A program made the position numbers and the translations under genes. From NCBI GenBank assembly GCA_007117145.1, contig SKHC01000087.1, forward strand, positions 1-5,322: DNA of 5,322 bases. Direction: 5' to 3'. The notes below the pieces were generated by a model. It saw only the letters and a program-made list of their open reading frames with translations. It did not search any database and was not told the DNA's origin. Below are positions 1 to 4,916 of the stretch, piece by piece (the first letter of the stretch is position 1; the number at the start of each line of letters is the position of its first letter). Source of the stretch: Candidatus Woesearchaeota archaeon. Its GTDB lineage: Archaea > Nanobdellota > Nanobdellia > Woesearchaeales > 21-14-0-10-32-9.

Positions 1-534
1 AGGAACTTGCTTATCAAAAAAAGCATTATCTCCAACATGGATGATCTCTTCAGCTGTTATGCCAAGTAAGTCAATAATCTTTTTATAAGTAAAAACATCT
101 TTTTTCTCAGTTTCGCTAATCTTTGGAGCACTAAAAGTGTGAGTAAAATATTTCTTCAAATCCTCAATTTCAAGCTTGATGTTCATAAACTCCTCCGAAG
201 CGTTAGTTACCACAATTAAATCATACTTTTCCTTCAAGTACTCAAGAACACTTATAACTTCTTCATAAACGGAGACTTTCTTTTTCATATCTTCATAAAT
301 CAAACTAACATCTAATTGAAGTCTCTCACTCCAATAGTCGAGATTAGTCCAATCTTTCACTTTCTCAATGTACAATGCTTTGTAATACTCATAGAAAACA
401 TGTTTTTTAGCACTTTCTAAAGAAACGTTATGAGTTCTACTATAAAGCATAGGAATTTCCGTGTTCCAAAGAACATCATCAAAGTCTTCAGTTGCCAAAG
501 TGCCATCCAAATCAAAACTTATAATTTTCACCAT
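1..534 (-). CDS. HAD-superfamily hydrolase, C-terminus cut by the window edge
   Basis: This gene encodes a probable soluble phosphatase-like hydrolase of the haloacid dehalogenase superfamily; the substrate cannot be told. The 178 visible residues show the core motifs in order. Motif I is DLDGT at residues 8-12, with nucleophile Asp8 and acid/base Asp10. Motif II is VVTNAS at 108-113. A motif III lysine sits near Lys145, in a KKDVF context. Motif IV is HVGDNAFFD at 166-174, with Asp169 and Asp174 as likely Mg ligands. Residues 15-90, rich in aromatic and charged positions and predicted helical, fit a C1-type cap. The start at 534 is chosen because motif I begins seven residues later and a TATA-like element lies about 26 bp upstream. 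No Shine-Dalgarno is seen, so the mRNA may be leaderless. Only the tail after motif IV is missing. It is divergent from the plus-strand genes, and its T-ending codons and lack of CTA leucine codons differ from the ribosomal block. Confidence 0.88.
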   Translation of the reverse strand, partial: MVKIISFDLDGTLATEDFDDVLWNTEIPMLYSRTHNVSLESAKKHVFYEYYKALYIEKVKDWTNLDYWSERLQLDVSLIYEDMKKKVSVYEEVISVLEYLKEKYDLIVVTNASEEFMNIKLEIEDLKKYFTHTFSAPKISETEKKDVFTYKKIIDLLGITAEEIIHVGDNAFFDKQVP

Positions 535-555
535 GGTAACATAAGGGTAAAGACT

Positions 556-565
556 AATTTAAATT
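556..565 (-). promoter_or_regulatory. TATA-like element for the HAD gene
   Basis: The palindromic AATTTAAATT is centred about 26 bp upstream of the HAD start codon at 534. That is the usual archaeal TATA-to-start-site distance, so transcription would begin at or next to the ATG and give a leaderless mRNA. No Shine-Dalgarno precedes the ATG, which agrees. The element is inferred from position and composition only. Confidence 0.45.
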
Positions 566-573
566 GTTTGCCC

Positions 574-587
574 ATAAATTTAAAAAT
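574..587 (+). promoter_or_regulatory. TATA-like element for the 622-858 gene
   Basis: An A/T-only stretch ATAAATTTAAAAAT is centred near 581. With the usual archaeal spacing it would start transcription near 606-608, just ahead of the Shine-Dalgarno at 611-616. It lies about 20 bp from the oppositely oriented TATA-like element of the HAD gene, so the two promoters share a short divergent region and could interfere or be co-regulated. In such AT-rich DNA a chance match is possible. Confidence 0.4.
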
Positions 588-610
588 GACCAACAAATTC
601 TTTAGAAACA

Positions 611-616
611 GAGGTG
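611..616 (+). promoter_or_regulatory. Shine-Dalgarno that sets the start at 622
   Basis: GAGGTG matches the anti-Shine-Dalgarno well and sits 5 nt before the ATG at 622. It decides the start: the open frame extends upstream to 430, but that extension runs antisense through the HAD gene and has no ribosome binding site. Confidence 0.75.
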
Positions 617-621
617 TAATA

Positions 622-858
622 ATGGCATTTGATAAAAGTTTAGACAAAGAAAAATTTGGAGAAACAATAGAATTTGAAACAACAAGAGTTAGAGTATCAG
701 TATACTCGTACAACGATGGAACTCCAAAGCTACAATTAAGCAGAGAAAACAGAAACCTCGATTCAGGAGATTGGACGTTTTCAAAACTTGGAAGACTCAC
801 AAAAGAAGAAGTAGAAAAAATTTACCCGTTAATAGAAAAAGCATTAAAACACATGTAA
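622..858 (+). CDS. Small protein of unknown function, possibly PC4/YdbC-like
   Basis: This gene encodes 78 residues with no signal peptide, membrane segment or cysteine. The predicted order is strand (about 15-20), strand (22-30), strand (34-40), a strand ending in a turn (50-59), then an amphipathic C-terminal helix (60-76). The segment YNDGTPKLQLSREN followed by LTKEEVEKIYPLIEKAL recalls PC4-like single-stranded nucleic-acid-binding proteins of the YdbC type, where a strand with a W/YN...PK pattern precedes a strand and a long helix. That likeness is from memory of the family and is weak, so the protein should be treated as hypothetical. The start at 622 is fixed by the Shine-Dalgarno at 611-616. 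The gene lies directly upstream of the rps13 promoter with no obvious terminator between, so read-through into the ribosomal block is possible. A nucleic-acid-binding role beside a ribosomal and RNA polymerase operon would make sense but is not shown. Confidence 0.75.
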   Translation: MAFDKSLDKEKFGETIEFETTRVRVSVYSYNDGTPKLQLSRENRNLDSGDWTFSKLGRLTKEEVEKIYPLIEKALKHM

Positions 859-865
859 GGTGAAA

Positions 866-881
866 CGAAAACTTTTATAAA
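866..881 (+). promoter_or_regulatory. BRE/TATA promoter of the rps13 ribosomal block
   Basis: CGAAAA (866-871) followed by CTTTTATAAA (872-881) is a good archaeal BRE plus TATA box. A start site about 25 nt downstream of the TATA centre falls near 901-904, giving a 5' leader of roughly 65 nt before the rps13 ATG. This is the only strong promoter-like element seen ahead of the nine-gene block. The promoter of the gene at 4917 has the same GAAA plus TTTATA arrangement. Confidence 0.75.
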
Positions 882-885
882 GCAA

Positions 886-902
886 ACTAGTTTCCACCTA
901 GT
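886..902 (+). repeat. Short inverted repeat at the predicted rps13 start site
   Basis: ACTAG (886-890) and CTAGT (898-902) form a perfect 5-bp dyad around TTTCCAC. It lies between the TATA box and the predicted transcription start, where an archaeal repressor operator could sit. The arms are short and chance is a real alternative. Confidence 0.3.
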
Positions 903-920
903 AACGTCCGAGTTAAAAGC

Positions 921-952
921 GCATAGGGCGAGTTGAAAAACTTATTCTATGC
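921..952 (+). promoter_or_regulatory. Leader hairpin upstream of rps13, candidate autoregulatory element
   Basis: The transcript can fold into one hairpin. The lower stem pairs 921-928 with 945-952: six Watson-Crick pairs GCATAG/CTATGC plus two G-U pairs. A single C929/A944 mismatch follows. The upper stem pairs 930-934 with 939-943: one G-U pair and AGTT/AACT. The loop is GAAA at 935-938, a GNRA tetraloop. It ends 15 nt before the rps13 ATG and directly abuts the AAGGTT ribosome binding site, so a ligand or protein bound here could control translation of the block. In bacteria the corresponding S13-S11-S4 operon is autoregulated by S4 at its leader. No equivalent in archaea is known to me, so the function is inference. 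Confidence 0.6.
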
Positions 953-954
953 AC

Positions 955-960
955 AAGGTT
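955..960 (+). promoter_or_regulatory. Ribosome binding site of rps13
   Basis: AAGGTT gives a short Shine-Dalgarno core (AGGT) with 8-9 nt before the ATG at 968. It starts only two bases after the 3' arm of the leader hairpin, so access to it could depend on what binds the hairpin. Confidence 0.5.
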
Positions 961-967
961 AAAAAAA

Positions 968-1420
968 ATGGCAGAATTCAAACACATTGTAAGATTAGCA
1001 AACACCGACATTGACGGTAAAAAACAAATAGTAGTTGCTATGAAAAAAATCAAAGGGATAGACGTAATGTTTGCAAACGCAGTTCTAGCTCTTGCAAAAG
1101 TAGACAATACAAAAAAAGCAGGAGACTTAACAGATGTTGAAGTTCAAAAAATATCACAAGTTCTACAAAAACCAAGCGATGTAGGATTGCCTGAATGGCT
1201 ACAAAATAGACAAAAAGACTTAGAAACAGGGGAAACCTATCACTTAACAGGACCTGATTTAACTCTTCAAAAAGATGACGATATAAAAAGGATGAAGAAA
1301 ACTAAATCCTATAAAGGGCTAAGACACCAATGGGGTTTAACCGTTAGAGGTCAAAGGACCAAAGCAAACTTTAGAAAAAACAAAGGAAAAACGGCTAGCG
1401 TAAAGAGAAAGAAGAAGTAA
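968..1420 (+). CDS. rps13: 30S ribosomal protein S13 (uS13)
   Basis: S13 sits in the head of the small subunit, contacting helices of the 16S rRNA 3' domain and, by its basic tail, the P-site tRNA and the intersubunit bridge. At 150 residues it has the usual archaeal length. The N-terminal helix-two-turn-helix part (about 10-75) includes the typical KIKGIDVMFANAVL stretch. The C-terminal signature YKGLRHQWGLTVRGQRTK (115-132) is diagnostic, followed by a very basic end with KRKKK. It is the first gene of the ribosomal block, downstream of the promoter and leader hairpin. It ends one base before the ATG of rps4. Any control at the leader would act on this start and, through coupling, on the genes after it. 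Confidence 0.97.
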   Translation: MAEFKHIVRLANTDIDGKKQIVVAMKKIKGIDVMFANAVLALAKVDNTKKAGDLTDVEVQKISQVLQKPSDVGLPEWLQNRQKDLETGETYHLTGPDLTLQKDDDIKRMKKTKSYKGLRHQWGLTVRGQRTKANFRKNKGKTASVKRKKK

Positions 1421-1421
1421 A

Positions 1422-2198
1422 ATGGGAAATCCAAGAAAAATAAGAAGTAAATATGATACACCAGTACATCCGTGGCAAAAGGAAAGACTGGAAGAAGAAA
1501 AATCTCTCGTTCAAATATACGGCTTAGTAAACAAAACTGAAGTATACAAAGCAGGTTCTAGACTAAAAAAATTCAAAGACATCGCTAAAAGCTTAGTAAG
1601 CAAAAGTGAAAGTCAAGCAGAAAAAGAAAGAGAACAACTATTTAGAAAACTAAAAAGCTTAAACTTGGTACAAGAAGAATTGTTAGACGCAGTACTTGGA
1701 TTAGAACTAGAACAATTAATGGAGAGAAGACTCCAAACAATCGTATTCAAAAAAGGCCTTGCAAGATCAGTAAAACAAGCAAGACAAATGATCACACACA
1801 GACACATAACTGTGAATGGAAAAATGATAACAAGTCCAAGCTACTTAGTCACAGTAAGTGAAGAAGCAAATATTGGATTCTACGCAGGCAGTTCATTTGA
1901 TGATGAAGAGCACCCTGAAAGAAAACCAAAAGAAGTAGTCAAAGACAAAGTAGAAGTTAAAGATAAAACGGCTAAAAAAACAGAAAAGAAAGCCGAACCT
2001 AAAAAAGAAGAGCCTAAAGCGGAAAAGAAAGAAGAAGTTGTAGAAAAGCCAGCTGTAAAGGAAGAGCCAAAGGAAGAGCCAAAGGCAGAAGAAAAGAAAG
2101 AAGAGAAAAAAGAAGAGCCAAAACCAAAAGTTGAAGCCAAAGTTGAAGAGCCTAAAGTGGAAGAAACTACCAAAAAAGAAGAGGTAGATAAAAAATGA
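1422..2198 (+). CDS. rps4: 30S ribosomal protein S4 (uS4) with a long charged C-terminal tail
   Basis: S4 is a primary 16S rRNA binder that starts assembly of the small-subunit body. The archaeal N-terminus is clear ([18 protein letters not shown], residues 1-18, then [15 protein letters not shown]). The S4 RNA-binding domain covers about 102-148 ([28 protein letters not shown]). Archaeal S4 proteins usually end around 170-200 residues. This one has 258 because residues from about 164 on are almost only Lys, Glu, Pro, Ala and Val in EEPK/KKEE-type repeats, surely disordered. The reading frame stays open and joins rps11 by an ATGA overlap, so the tail is a real part of the gene and not a frameshift artefact. 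There is no strong Shine-Dalgarno, so translation probably couples to rps13, whose stop lies one base upstream. In bacteria S4 represses its own operon; whether it binds the leader here is unknown. Confidence 0.96.
   Translation: MGNPRKIRSKYDTPVHPWQKERLEEEKSLVQIYGLVNKTEVYKAGSRLKKFKDIAKSLVSKSESQAEKEREQLFRKLKSLNLVQEELLDAVLGLELEQLMERRLQTIVFKKGLARSVKQARQMITHRHITVNGKMITSPSYLVTVSEEANIGFYAGSSFDDEEHPERKPKEVVKDKVEVKDKTAKKTEKKAEPKKEEPKAEKKEEVVEKPAVKEEPKEEPKAEEKKEEKKEEPKPKVEAKVEEPKVEETTKKEEVDKK
1911..2195 (+). repeat. Purine-rich low-complexity tract in rps4, with 12-bp tandem repeats
   Basis: The DNA coding for the S4 tail is almost all purine on the plus strand. AAAGGAAGAGCC occurs twice in perfect tandem (2057-2080), with a partial third copy. 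AAAGTTGAAG recurs at 2127-2136 and 2139-2148, with a one-base variant at 2154-2163. The unit lengths are multiples of three, so expansion by slippage would keep the frame. The 3' end carries the Shine-Dalgarno of rps11. Confidence 0.85.
2181..2185 (+). promoter_or_regulatory. Ribosome binding site of rps11 inside rps4
   Basis: GAGGT lies 9 nt before the rps11 ATG and is encoded by the last Glu-Val codons of rps4. It supports the overlapping ATG at 2195 over the in-frame ATG at 2207. Confidence 0.65.
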
Positions 2199-2590
2199 GC
2201 GACAATATGAGATGGGGAGTAGCACACATAATGGCTTCATACAATAACATAATCATACACATAACAGATCTTACAGGAAGTGAAACACTAGCACTAGCAA
2301 GTGGAGGACAAATGGTAAGATCAGACAGACTAGAAAGTAGTCCAACAACAGCAATGGCTGCTGCAAAAAAAGCAGCTGAGCTTGCAATGGACAAAGGAGT
2401 ACAAGGAATCCACGTTAAAATAAGAGCTCCAGGAGGACACAACGGACCAAACAACCCAGGACCAGGAGCCCAAGCAGCAGTAAGAGCACTATCAAGAAGA
2501 GGACTTAGAATAGGTCTAATCGAAGACGTAACCCCTATCCCGCATGGTGGATGTAGGAAGAAAGGAGGAAGAAGAGGTAGAAGAGTATGA
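2195..2590 (+). CDS. rps11: 30S ribosomal protein S11 (uS11)
   Basis: S11 is on the small-subunit platform, near the E-site and the mRNA exit. The 131 residues match the archaeal family in length and in motifs. These are [22 protein letters not shown] (7-28), the [15 protein letters not shown] helix (48-62), VKIRAPGG (74-81), [13 protein letters not shown] (87-99) and [15 protein letters not shown] (103-117), then the basic GGRRGRRV end. Gly118 stands in PIPHGGCR where bacteria have Asn and archaea and eukaryotes commonly Asp before the conserved Gly. The start overlaps the rps4 stop as ATGA and has a good Shine-Dalgarno, so translation is probably coupled to rps4. The S13-S4-S11 order is the archaeal one; bacteria have S13-S11-S4. 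Confidence 0.97.
   Translation: MSDNMRWGVAHIMASYNNIIIHITDLTGSETLALASGGQMVRSDRLESSPTTAMAAAKKAAELAMDKGVQGIHVKIRAPGGHNGPNNPGPGAQAAVRALSRRGLRIGLIEDVTPIPHGGCRKKGGRRGRRV
2574..2578 (+). promoter_or_regulatory. Ribosome binding site of rpo3 inside rps11
   Basis: GAGGT lies 8 nt before the rpo3 ATG and is encoded by the final GRRGRRV codons of rps11. An additional GGAGG lies slightly upstream at 2564-2568. It supports the ATGA overlap start at 2587. Confidence 0.6.
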
Positions 2591-3342
2591 AACTAAAAAA
2601 GATAAGCTCTACATCAAACAAATACGTATTTGAAATCAGCGATGCAAACGCTGGCTACGTAAACAGTATAAGAAGAGTGTTAACCTCAAACGTGCCAGTT
2701 ATGGCAATAAGCAAAGTAGAGTTTAAGAAAAACGACTCAGTACTATACGATGAAATGCTAGCACACAGACTAGGATTAATACCACTAAAAACTGACTTAA
2801 AATCATATAATGTTCCAAAAAAAGATGAAGCAGAAAGCGCAGCAACACACGCAGTCTTCACACTAAAAGTGCAAGGCCCAGCAACAGTGTATGCTAAGGA
2901 CTTACAACCAAAAGATAAATCAATAGTCCCAGTTCATCCAAAGATGCCAATAGTGAAATTGTTAGAAGGGCAAGAACTAGAATTTTCAGCAACAGCACAC
3001 TTAGGATTTGGATCAGCACATGCAAAGTGGAGTCCTGGAAACGTTAGCTATTACTACAAACCAAAAATCAAAGTAACTGGTAACGCAAACATAGAAAAAT
3101 ATCCTCCGCAAGTTGTAAAAAACGGAAAGATAGAAGCTAATTTGATAAACACAGCACAGCTAATAGATGCTTGCAGAGACGTATCAGAAGACGTAAAAAT
3201 AACATATGACGATCCAAACACGGAATTCGTGTTCACAATAGAAAGCTTCGGGCAGCTAAGCCCAGCAGAAATAGTACAAGCAGGAATTAAAGAATTTGAA
3301 AAACAAATAATCGAAGCAGAAAAAGAAATATCAAAGATGTAA
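2587..3342 (+). CDS. rpo3: DNA-directed RNA polymerase subunit Rpo3 (subunit D)
   Basis: Rpo3 is the archaeal counterpart of bacterial alpha and eukaryotic Rpb3. It pairs with Rpo11 and, with Rpo10 and Rpo12, forms the assembly platform of RNA polymerase. The 251 residues begin with the alpha-like dimerisation domain: [21 protein letters not shown] (21-41) and [19 protein letters not shown] (53-71). The insert domain follows (about 75-160, with [11 protein letters not shown] at 140-150), and the C-terminal helix closing the dimerisation domain is at 223-250. The only cysteine is Cys196. The zinc-loop cysteines expected after residue 75 are replaced by [12 protein letters not shown], and the ferredoxin-like cysteines of domain 3 (about 160-205) are also gone, so no Fe-S cluster can be held. 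It starts by an ATGA overlap with rps11 and is followed 11 nt later by the tRNA-Leu gene. Confidence 0.96.
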   Translation: MKLKKISSTSNKYVFEISDANAGYVNSIRRVLTSNVPVMAISKVEFKKNDSVLYDEMLAHRLGLIPLKTDLKSYNVPKKDEAESAATHAVFTLKVQGPATVYAKDLQPKDKSIVPVHPKMPIVKLLEGQELEFSATAHLGFGSAHAKWSPGNVSYYYKPKIKVTGNANIEKYPPQVVKNGKIEANLINTAQLIDACRDVSEDVKITYDDPNTEFVFTIESFGQLSPAEIVQAGIKEFEKQIIEAEKEISKM

Positions 3343-3353
3343 AAAAGTGCGTT

Positions 3354-3439
3354 GCGAGGGTGGCAGAGCCTGGTCAAATGCGCTAGCTTGAGGGGCTAGT
3401 CCCTTAGTGGGTGCGCGTGTTCGAATCACGTCCCTCGCA
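3354..3439 (+). tRNA. tRNA-Leu, anticodon GAG
   Basis: A complete class II cloverleaf folds without an intron. The acceptor stem is GCGAGGG (3354-3360) with CCCTCGC (3432-3438), discriminator A3439. The D stem is GCA/TGC around a GG-containing loop. The anticodon stem is CTAGC/GCTAG (3383-3387, 3395-3399) with loop TTGAGGG, giving anticodon GAG at 3390-3392. A long variable arm has stem CCC/GGG (3401-3403, 3409-3411). The T stem is GCGTG/CACGT with loop TTCGAAT. The 3' CCA is not encoded. It reads CUC and CUU codons. It lies inside the ribosomal block, 11 nt after rpo3 and 16 nt before rpl18e, with no room for its own promoter in the gap, so it is probably cut from the polycistron. Confidence 0.97.
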
Positions 3440-3455
3440 TCAAAATTTAGACAAA

Positions 3456-3818
3456 ATGAAACCAAGATATAAAAAGAAAAACGAGGAACTTGAAGCTTTA
3501 ATAGCACAGCTAAAAAAGGCATCAATAGAAAACAAAGTAAACCTTTGGAAGCGTGTAGCACTCGACCTAGAAAAACCAACTAGGAATAGAAGAATCATTA
3601 ATGTTTACAAAATAGCCAAGTACTCAAAAGAAAACGACGTAGTAGTCGTACCTGGAAAAGTATTAGGTGAAGGAGAATTAAATCACAAAATAAACGTGGC
3701 TGCATACACATTCAGTGATGAAGCACTAAAGAAAATAAACGGGAAAGGAAAAGCAATGTCTTTACTTGAACTCGTAAAAACAAATCCGAAAGGAAAAAAC
3801 GTTAAGATACTGGGATGA
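3456..3818 (+). CDS. rpl18e: 50S ribosomal protein L18e (eL18)
   Basis: L18e is a large-subunit protein found in archaea and eukaryotes but not bacteria, distantly related to bacterial L15. The 120 residues match the archaeal length. Signatures are KVNLWKRVALDLEKPTRNRR (27-46), VVVVPGKVLGEGEL (62-75), INVAAYTFSDEALKKI (79-94) and MSLLELVKTNPKGKNVKIL (101-119). The frame is open back to 3411, but that extension lies inside the tRNA-Leu gene. The ATG at 3456, 16 nt after the tRNA end, gives the family N-terminus. No Shine-Dalgarno is seen in the 16 nt. After tRNA 3'-end cleavage the downstream mRNA would start with just this short leader. Confidence 0.95.
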   Translation: MKPRYKKKNEELEALIAQLKKASIENKVNLWKRVALDLEKPTRNRRIINVYKIAKYSKENDVVVVPGKVLGEGELNHKINVAAYTFSDEALKKINGKGKAMSLLELVKTNPKGKNVKILG

Positions 3819-4234
3819 ATAAAATGATAATAGATGCAAAAGACATGATTGCTGGAAGACTCGCTACATTCGTAGCTAAAAAAGCATTAATGGGAGAAGA
3901 AATCAGCATAGTTAATGCAGAAAAAGCAGTGATCACAGGAAACTTAAAAGAAATAATACAAGATTACAAAAAGAAAAGAGAAAGAGGCGCAGCACTAATC
4001 GGGCCATACTTTCCTAAAACATCAGAAAGAATACTAAAAAGAATGATTAGAGGAATGCTACCATACAAGCAACCAAGAGGAAGAGAAGCACTAAAAAGAG
4101 TTAAGTGCTACGCTGGAGTTCCAAAAGAATTCGAAGGTAAAGAAAAATCATATAAAGAATTCAACGTTAGCAAGACATACGCAAACTTTGTAACAATTAG
4201 CAGAATATCAAAAGAACTTGGAGCTAAACAATAA
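3815..4234 (+). CDS. rpl13: 50S ribosomal protein L13 (uL13)
   Basis: L13 is an early assembly protein of the large subunit. The 139 residues show the archaeal pattern: MIIDAKDMIAGRLATFVAKK (4-23), ISIVNAEKAVITGN (30-43), GPYFPKTSERILKRMIRGML (63-82) and GREALKRVKCYAGVPKEF (89-106). Two starts compete. The ATG at 3815 overlaps the rpl18e stop as ATGA, like other joints in this block. The in-frame ATG at 3824 gives MIIDAKD, which lines up with the usual archaeal N-terminus. Neither has a textbook Shine-Dalgarno. The start at 3815 is kept because the overlap pattern recurs, but 3824 is nearly as likely. It is followed by rps9 after 2 nt. Confidence 0.95.
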   Translation: MNKMIIDAKDMIAGRLATFVAKKALMGEEISIVNAEKAVITGNLKEIIQDYKKKRERGAALIGPYFPKTSERILKRMIRGMLPYKQPRGREALKRVKCYAGVPKEFEGKEKSYKEFNVSKTYANFVTISRISKELGAKQ

Positions 4235-4236
4235 AA

Positions 4237-4641
4237 ATGGCTAAAACAAAAATAATCAACCAGAGCGGGAAAAGAAAAAAAGCGATTGCGAGAGCAACAC
4301 TAAAACCAGGAACTGGAAAAATATATGTTAACAACAAAGAATTAGAACTTCACACTCCAAAAATGGCCAGAGAAAGAATAAGAGAGCCATTAGTATTAGC
4401 AAAAGATGCTGTAAAGAAATTTGACATACAAGTCTCAGCAAAAGGAGGAGGCTTTGCAAGTCAAGCAGATGCCATAAGACTTGCTATTGCAAAAGGCTTA
4501 GCAGAACATGACTCAAGTTTAAAAGACGTATTCTTAGACTATGACAGACAACTAATAGTTGCAGATGTTAGAGTTAGAGAAACAAGAAAACCAAACAGTC
4601 ACGGAAAAGCAAGAGCTAAAAGACAAAAGAGTTACAGGTAA
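4237..4641 (+). CDS. rps9: 30S ribosomal protein S9 (uS9)
   Basis: S9 is in the small-subunit head, and its C-terminal tail reaches the P-site tRNA. The 134 residues carry the N-terminal GKRKKAIARATLKPGTGKIYVN (11-32), the AKGGGFASQADAIRLAIAKGL core (68-88) and the invariant end RAKRQKSYR (126-134), with the final Tyr-Arg intact. The stretch before it, ETRKPNSHGKA, stands where many archaeal proteins have a KKFGGRGA-type sequence. The gene begins 2 nt after rpl13 and ends 8 nt before rpo10, in the archaeal L18e-L13-S9-Rpo10 order. Confidence 0.97.
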   Translation: MAKTKIINQSGKRKKAIARATLKPGTGKIYVNNKELELHTPKMARERIREPLVLAKDAVKKFDIQVSAKGGGFASQADAIRLAIAKGLAEHDSSLKDVFLDYDRQLIVADVRVRETRKPNSHGKARAKRQKSYR

Positions 4642-4649
4642 GCAAAAAA

Positions 4650-4847
4650 ATGATTATACCAATTAGATGTTTTAGTTGCGGAAACCCGATCGGGCACTTA
4701 TGGGAAGACTTTAAAGAAAGAACTGCTAAAGGCGAAAATCCAAAGAAAGTCTTAGATGATTTAGGTCTTGAAAGACAATGTTGTAGAGCAATGTTTTTAG
4801 GACAAGTAGACTTAATAGATACTGCGGCAAGGTTCAAAAAGAACTAA
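4650..4847 (+). CDS. rpo10: DNA-directed RNA polymerase subunit Rpo10 (subunit N)
   Basis: Rpo10 is the archaeal equivalent of Rpb10, a zinc-binding bundle that joins Rpo3 in the polymerase assembly platform. The 65 residues are of normal length and contain the full atypical zinc site: Cys7 and Cys10 in IRCFSCGNPIG (5-15), and Cys44 and Cys45 in ERQCCRAMFLG (41-51). Unlike the Rpo3 encoded upstream, it has kept its metal ligands. An AGGT at 4636-4639, at the end of rps9, is a plausible ribosome binding site. It is the last gene of the block and is followed at once by a T-run. Confidence 0.97.
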   Translation: MIIPIRCFSCGNPIGHLWEDFKERTAKGENPKKVLDDLGLERQCCRAMFLGQVDLIDTAARFKKN

Positions 4848-4878
4848 TTTTTTTCATAAAAATTTATAATTCTTTTTT
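4848..4878 (+). terminator. Oligo-T terminator of the ribosomal block
   Basis: Seven T residues (4848-4854) follow the rpo10 stop codon directly, and six more lie at 4873-4878. Archaeal RNA polymerase terminates at T-runs without needing a hairpin, and none is visible. The next promoter starts right after the second run, which agrees with the end of a transcription unit here. Confidence 0.65.
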
Positions 4879-4879
4879 A

Positions 4880-4894
4880 AGAAAGTTTATATAA
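4880..4894 (+). promoter_or_regulatory. BRE/TATA promoter of the APH-like gene
   Basis: AGAAAG (4880-4885) followed by TTTATATAA (4886-4894) is a good archaeal BRE plus TATA box. Its centre lies about 27 nt before the ATG at 4917, so the transcript is expected to start at the start codon and to be leaderless. No Shine-Dalgarno is present, which agrees. Confidence 0.7.
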
Positions 4895-4916
4895 CTTCTT
4901 TAATCTAATTAATAAT

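Noticed and set aside
430..621. Open extension upstream of the small gene at 622
   Set aside because: It runs antisense through the 5' end of the HAD gene, whose motif I is clear, and has no ribosome binding site; the GAGGTG at 611-616 points to the ATG at 622.
857..880. Shine-Dalgarno-like AAGGTGA after the 622-858 gene followed by a GTG mini-frame
   Set aside because: The frame has six codons and overlaps the rps13 TATA box; there is no sign of coding.
949..1014. Out-of-frame ATG in the 3' arm of the leader hairpin opening a 21-codon frame overlapping rps13
   Set aside because: No Shine-Dalgarno lies before it and the peptide is ordinary; it could be a decoy start but nothing supports translation.
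1880..2240. Two long minus-strand open frames opposite the rps4 tail, rich in Ser/Phe/Leu
   Set aside because: They are the complement of a purine-rich repeat, which is poor in stop codons in several frames; there is no promoter or ribosome binding site, and the plus-strand S4 reading is certain.
3411..3455. N-terminal extension of L18e by 15 residues
   Set aside because: It lies mostly within the tRNA-Leu gene; the ATG at 3456 gives the family N-terminus and length.
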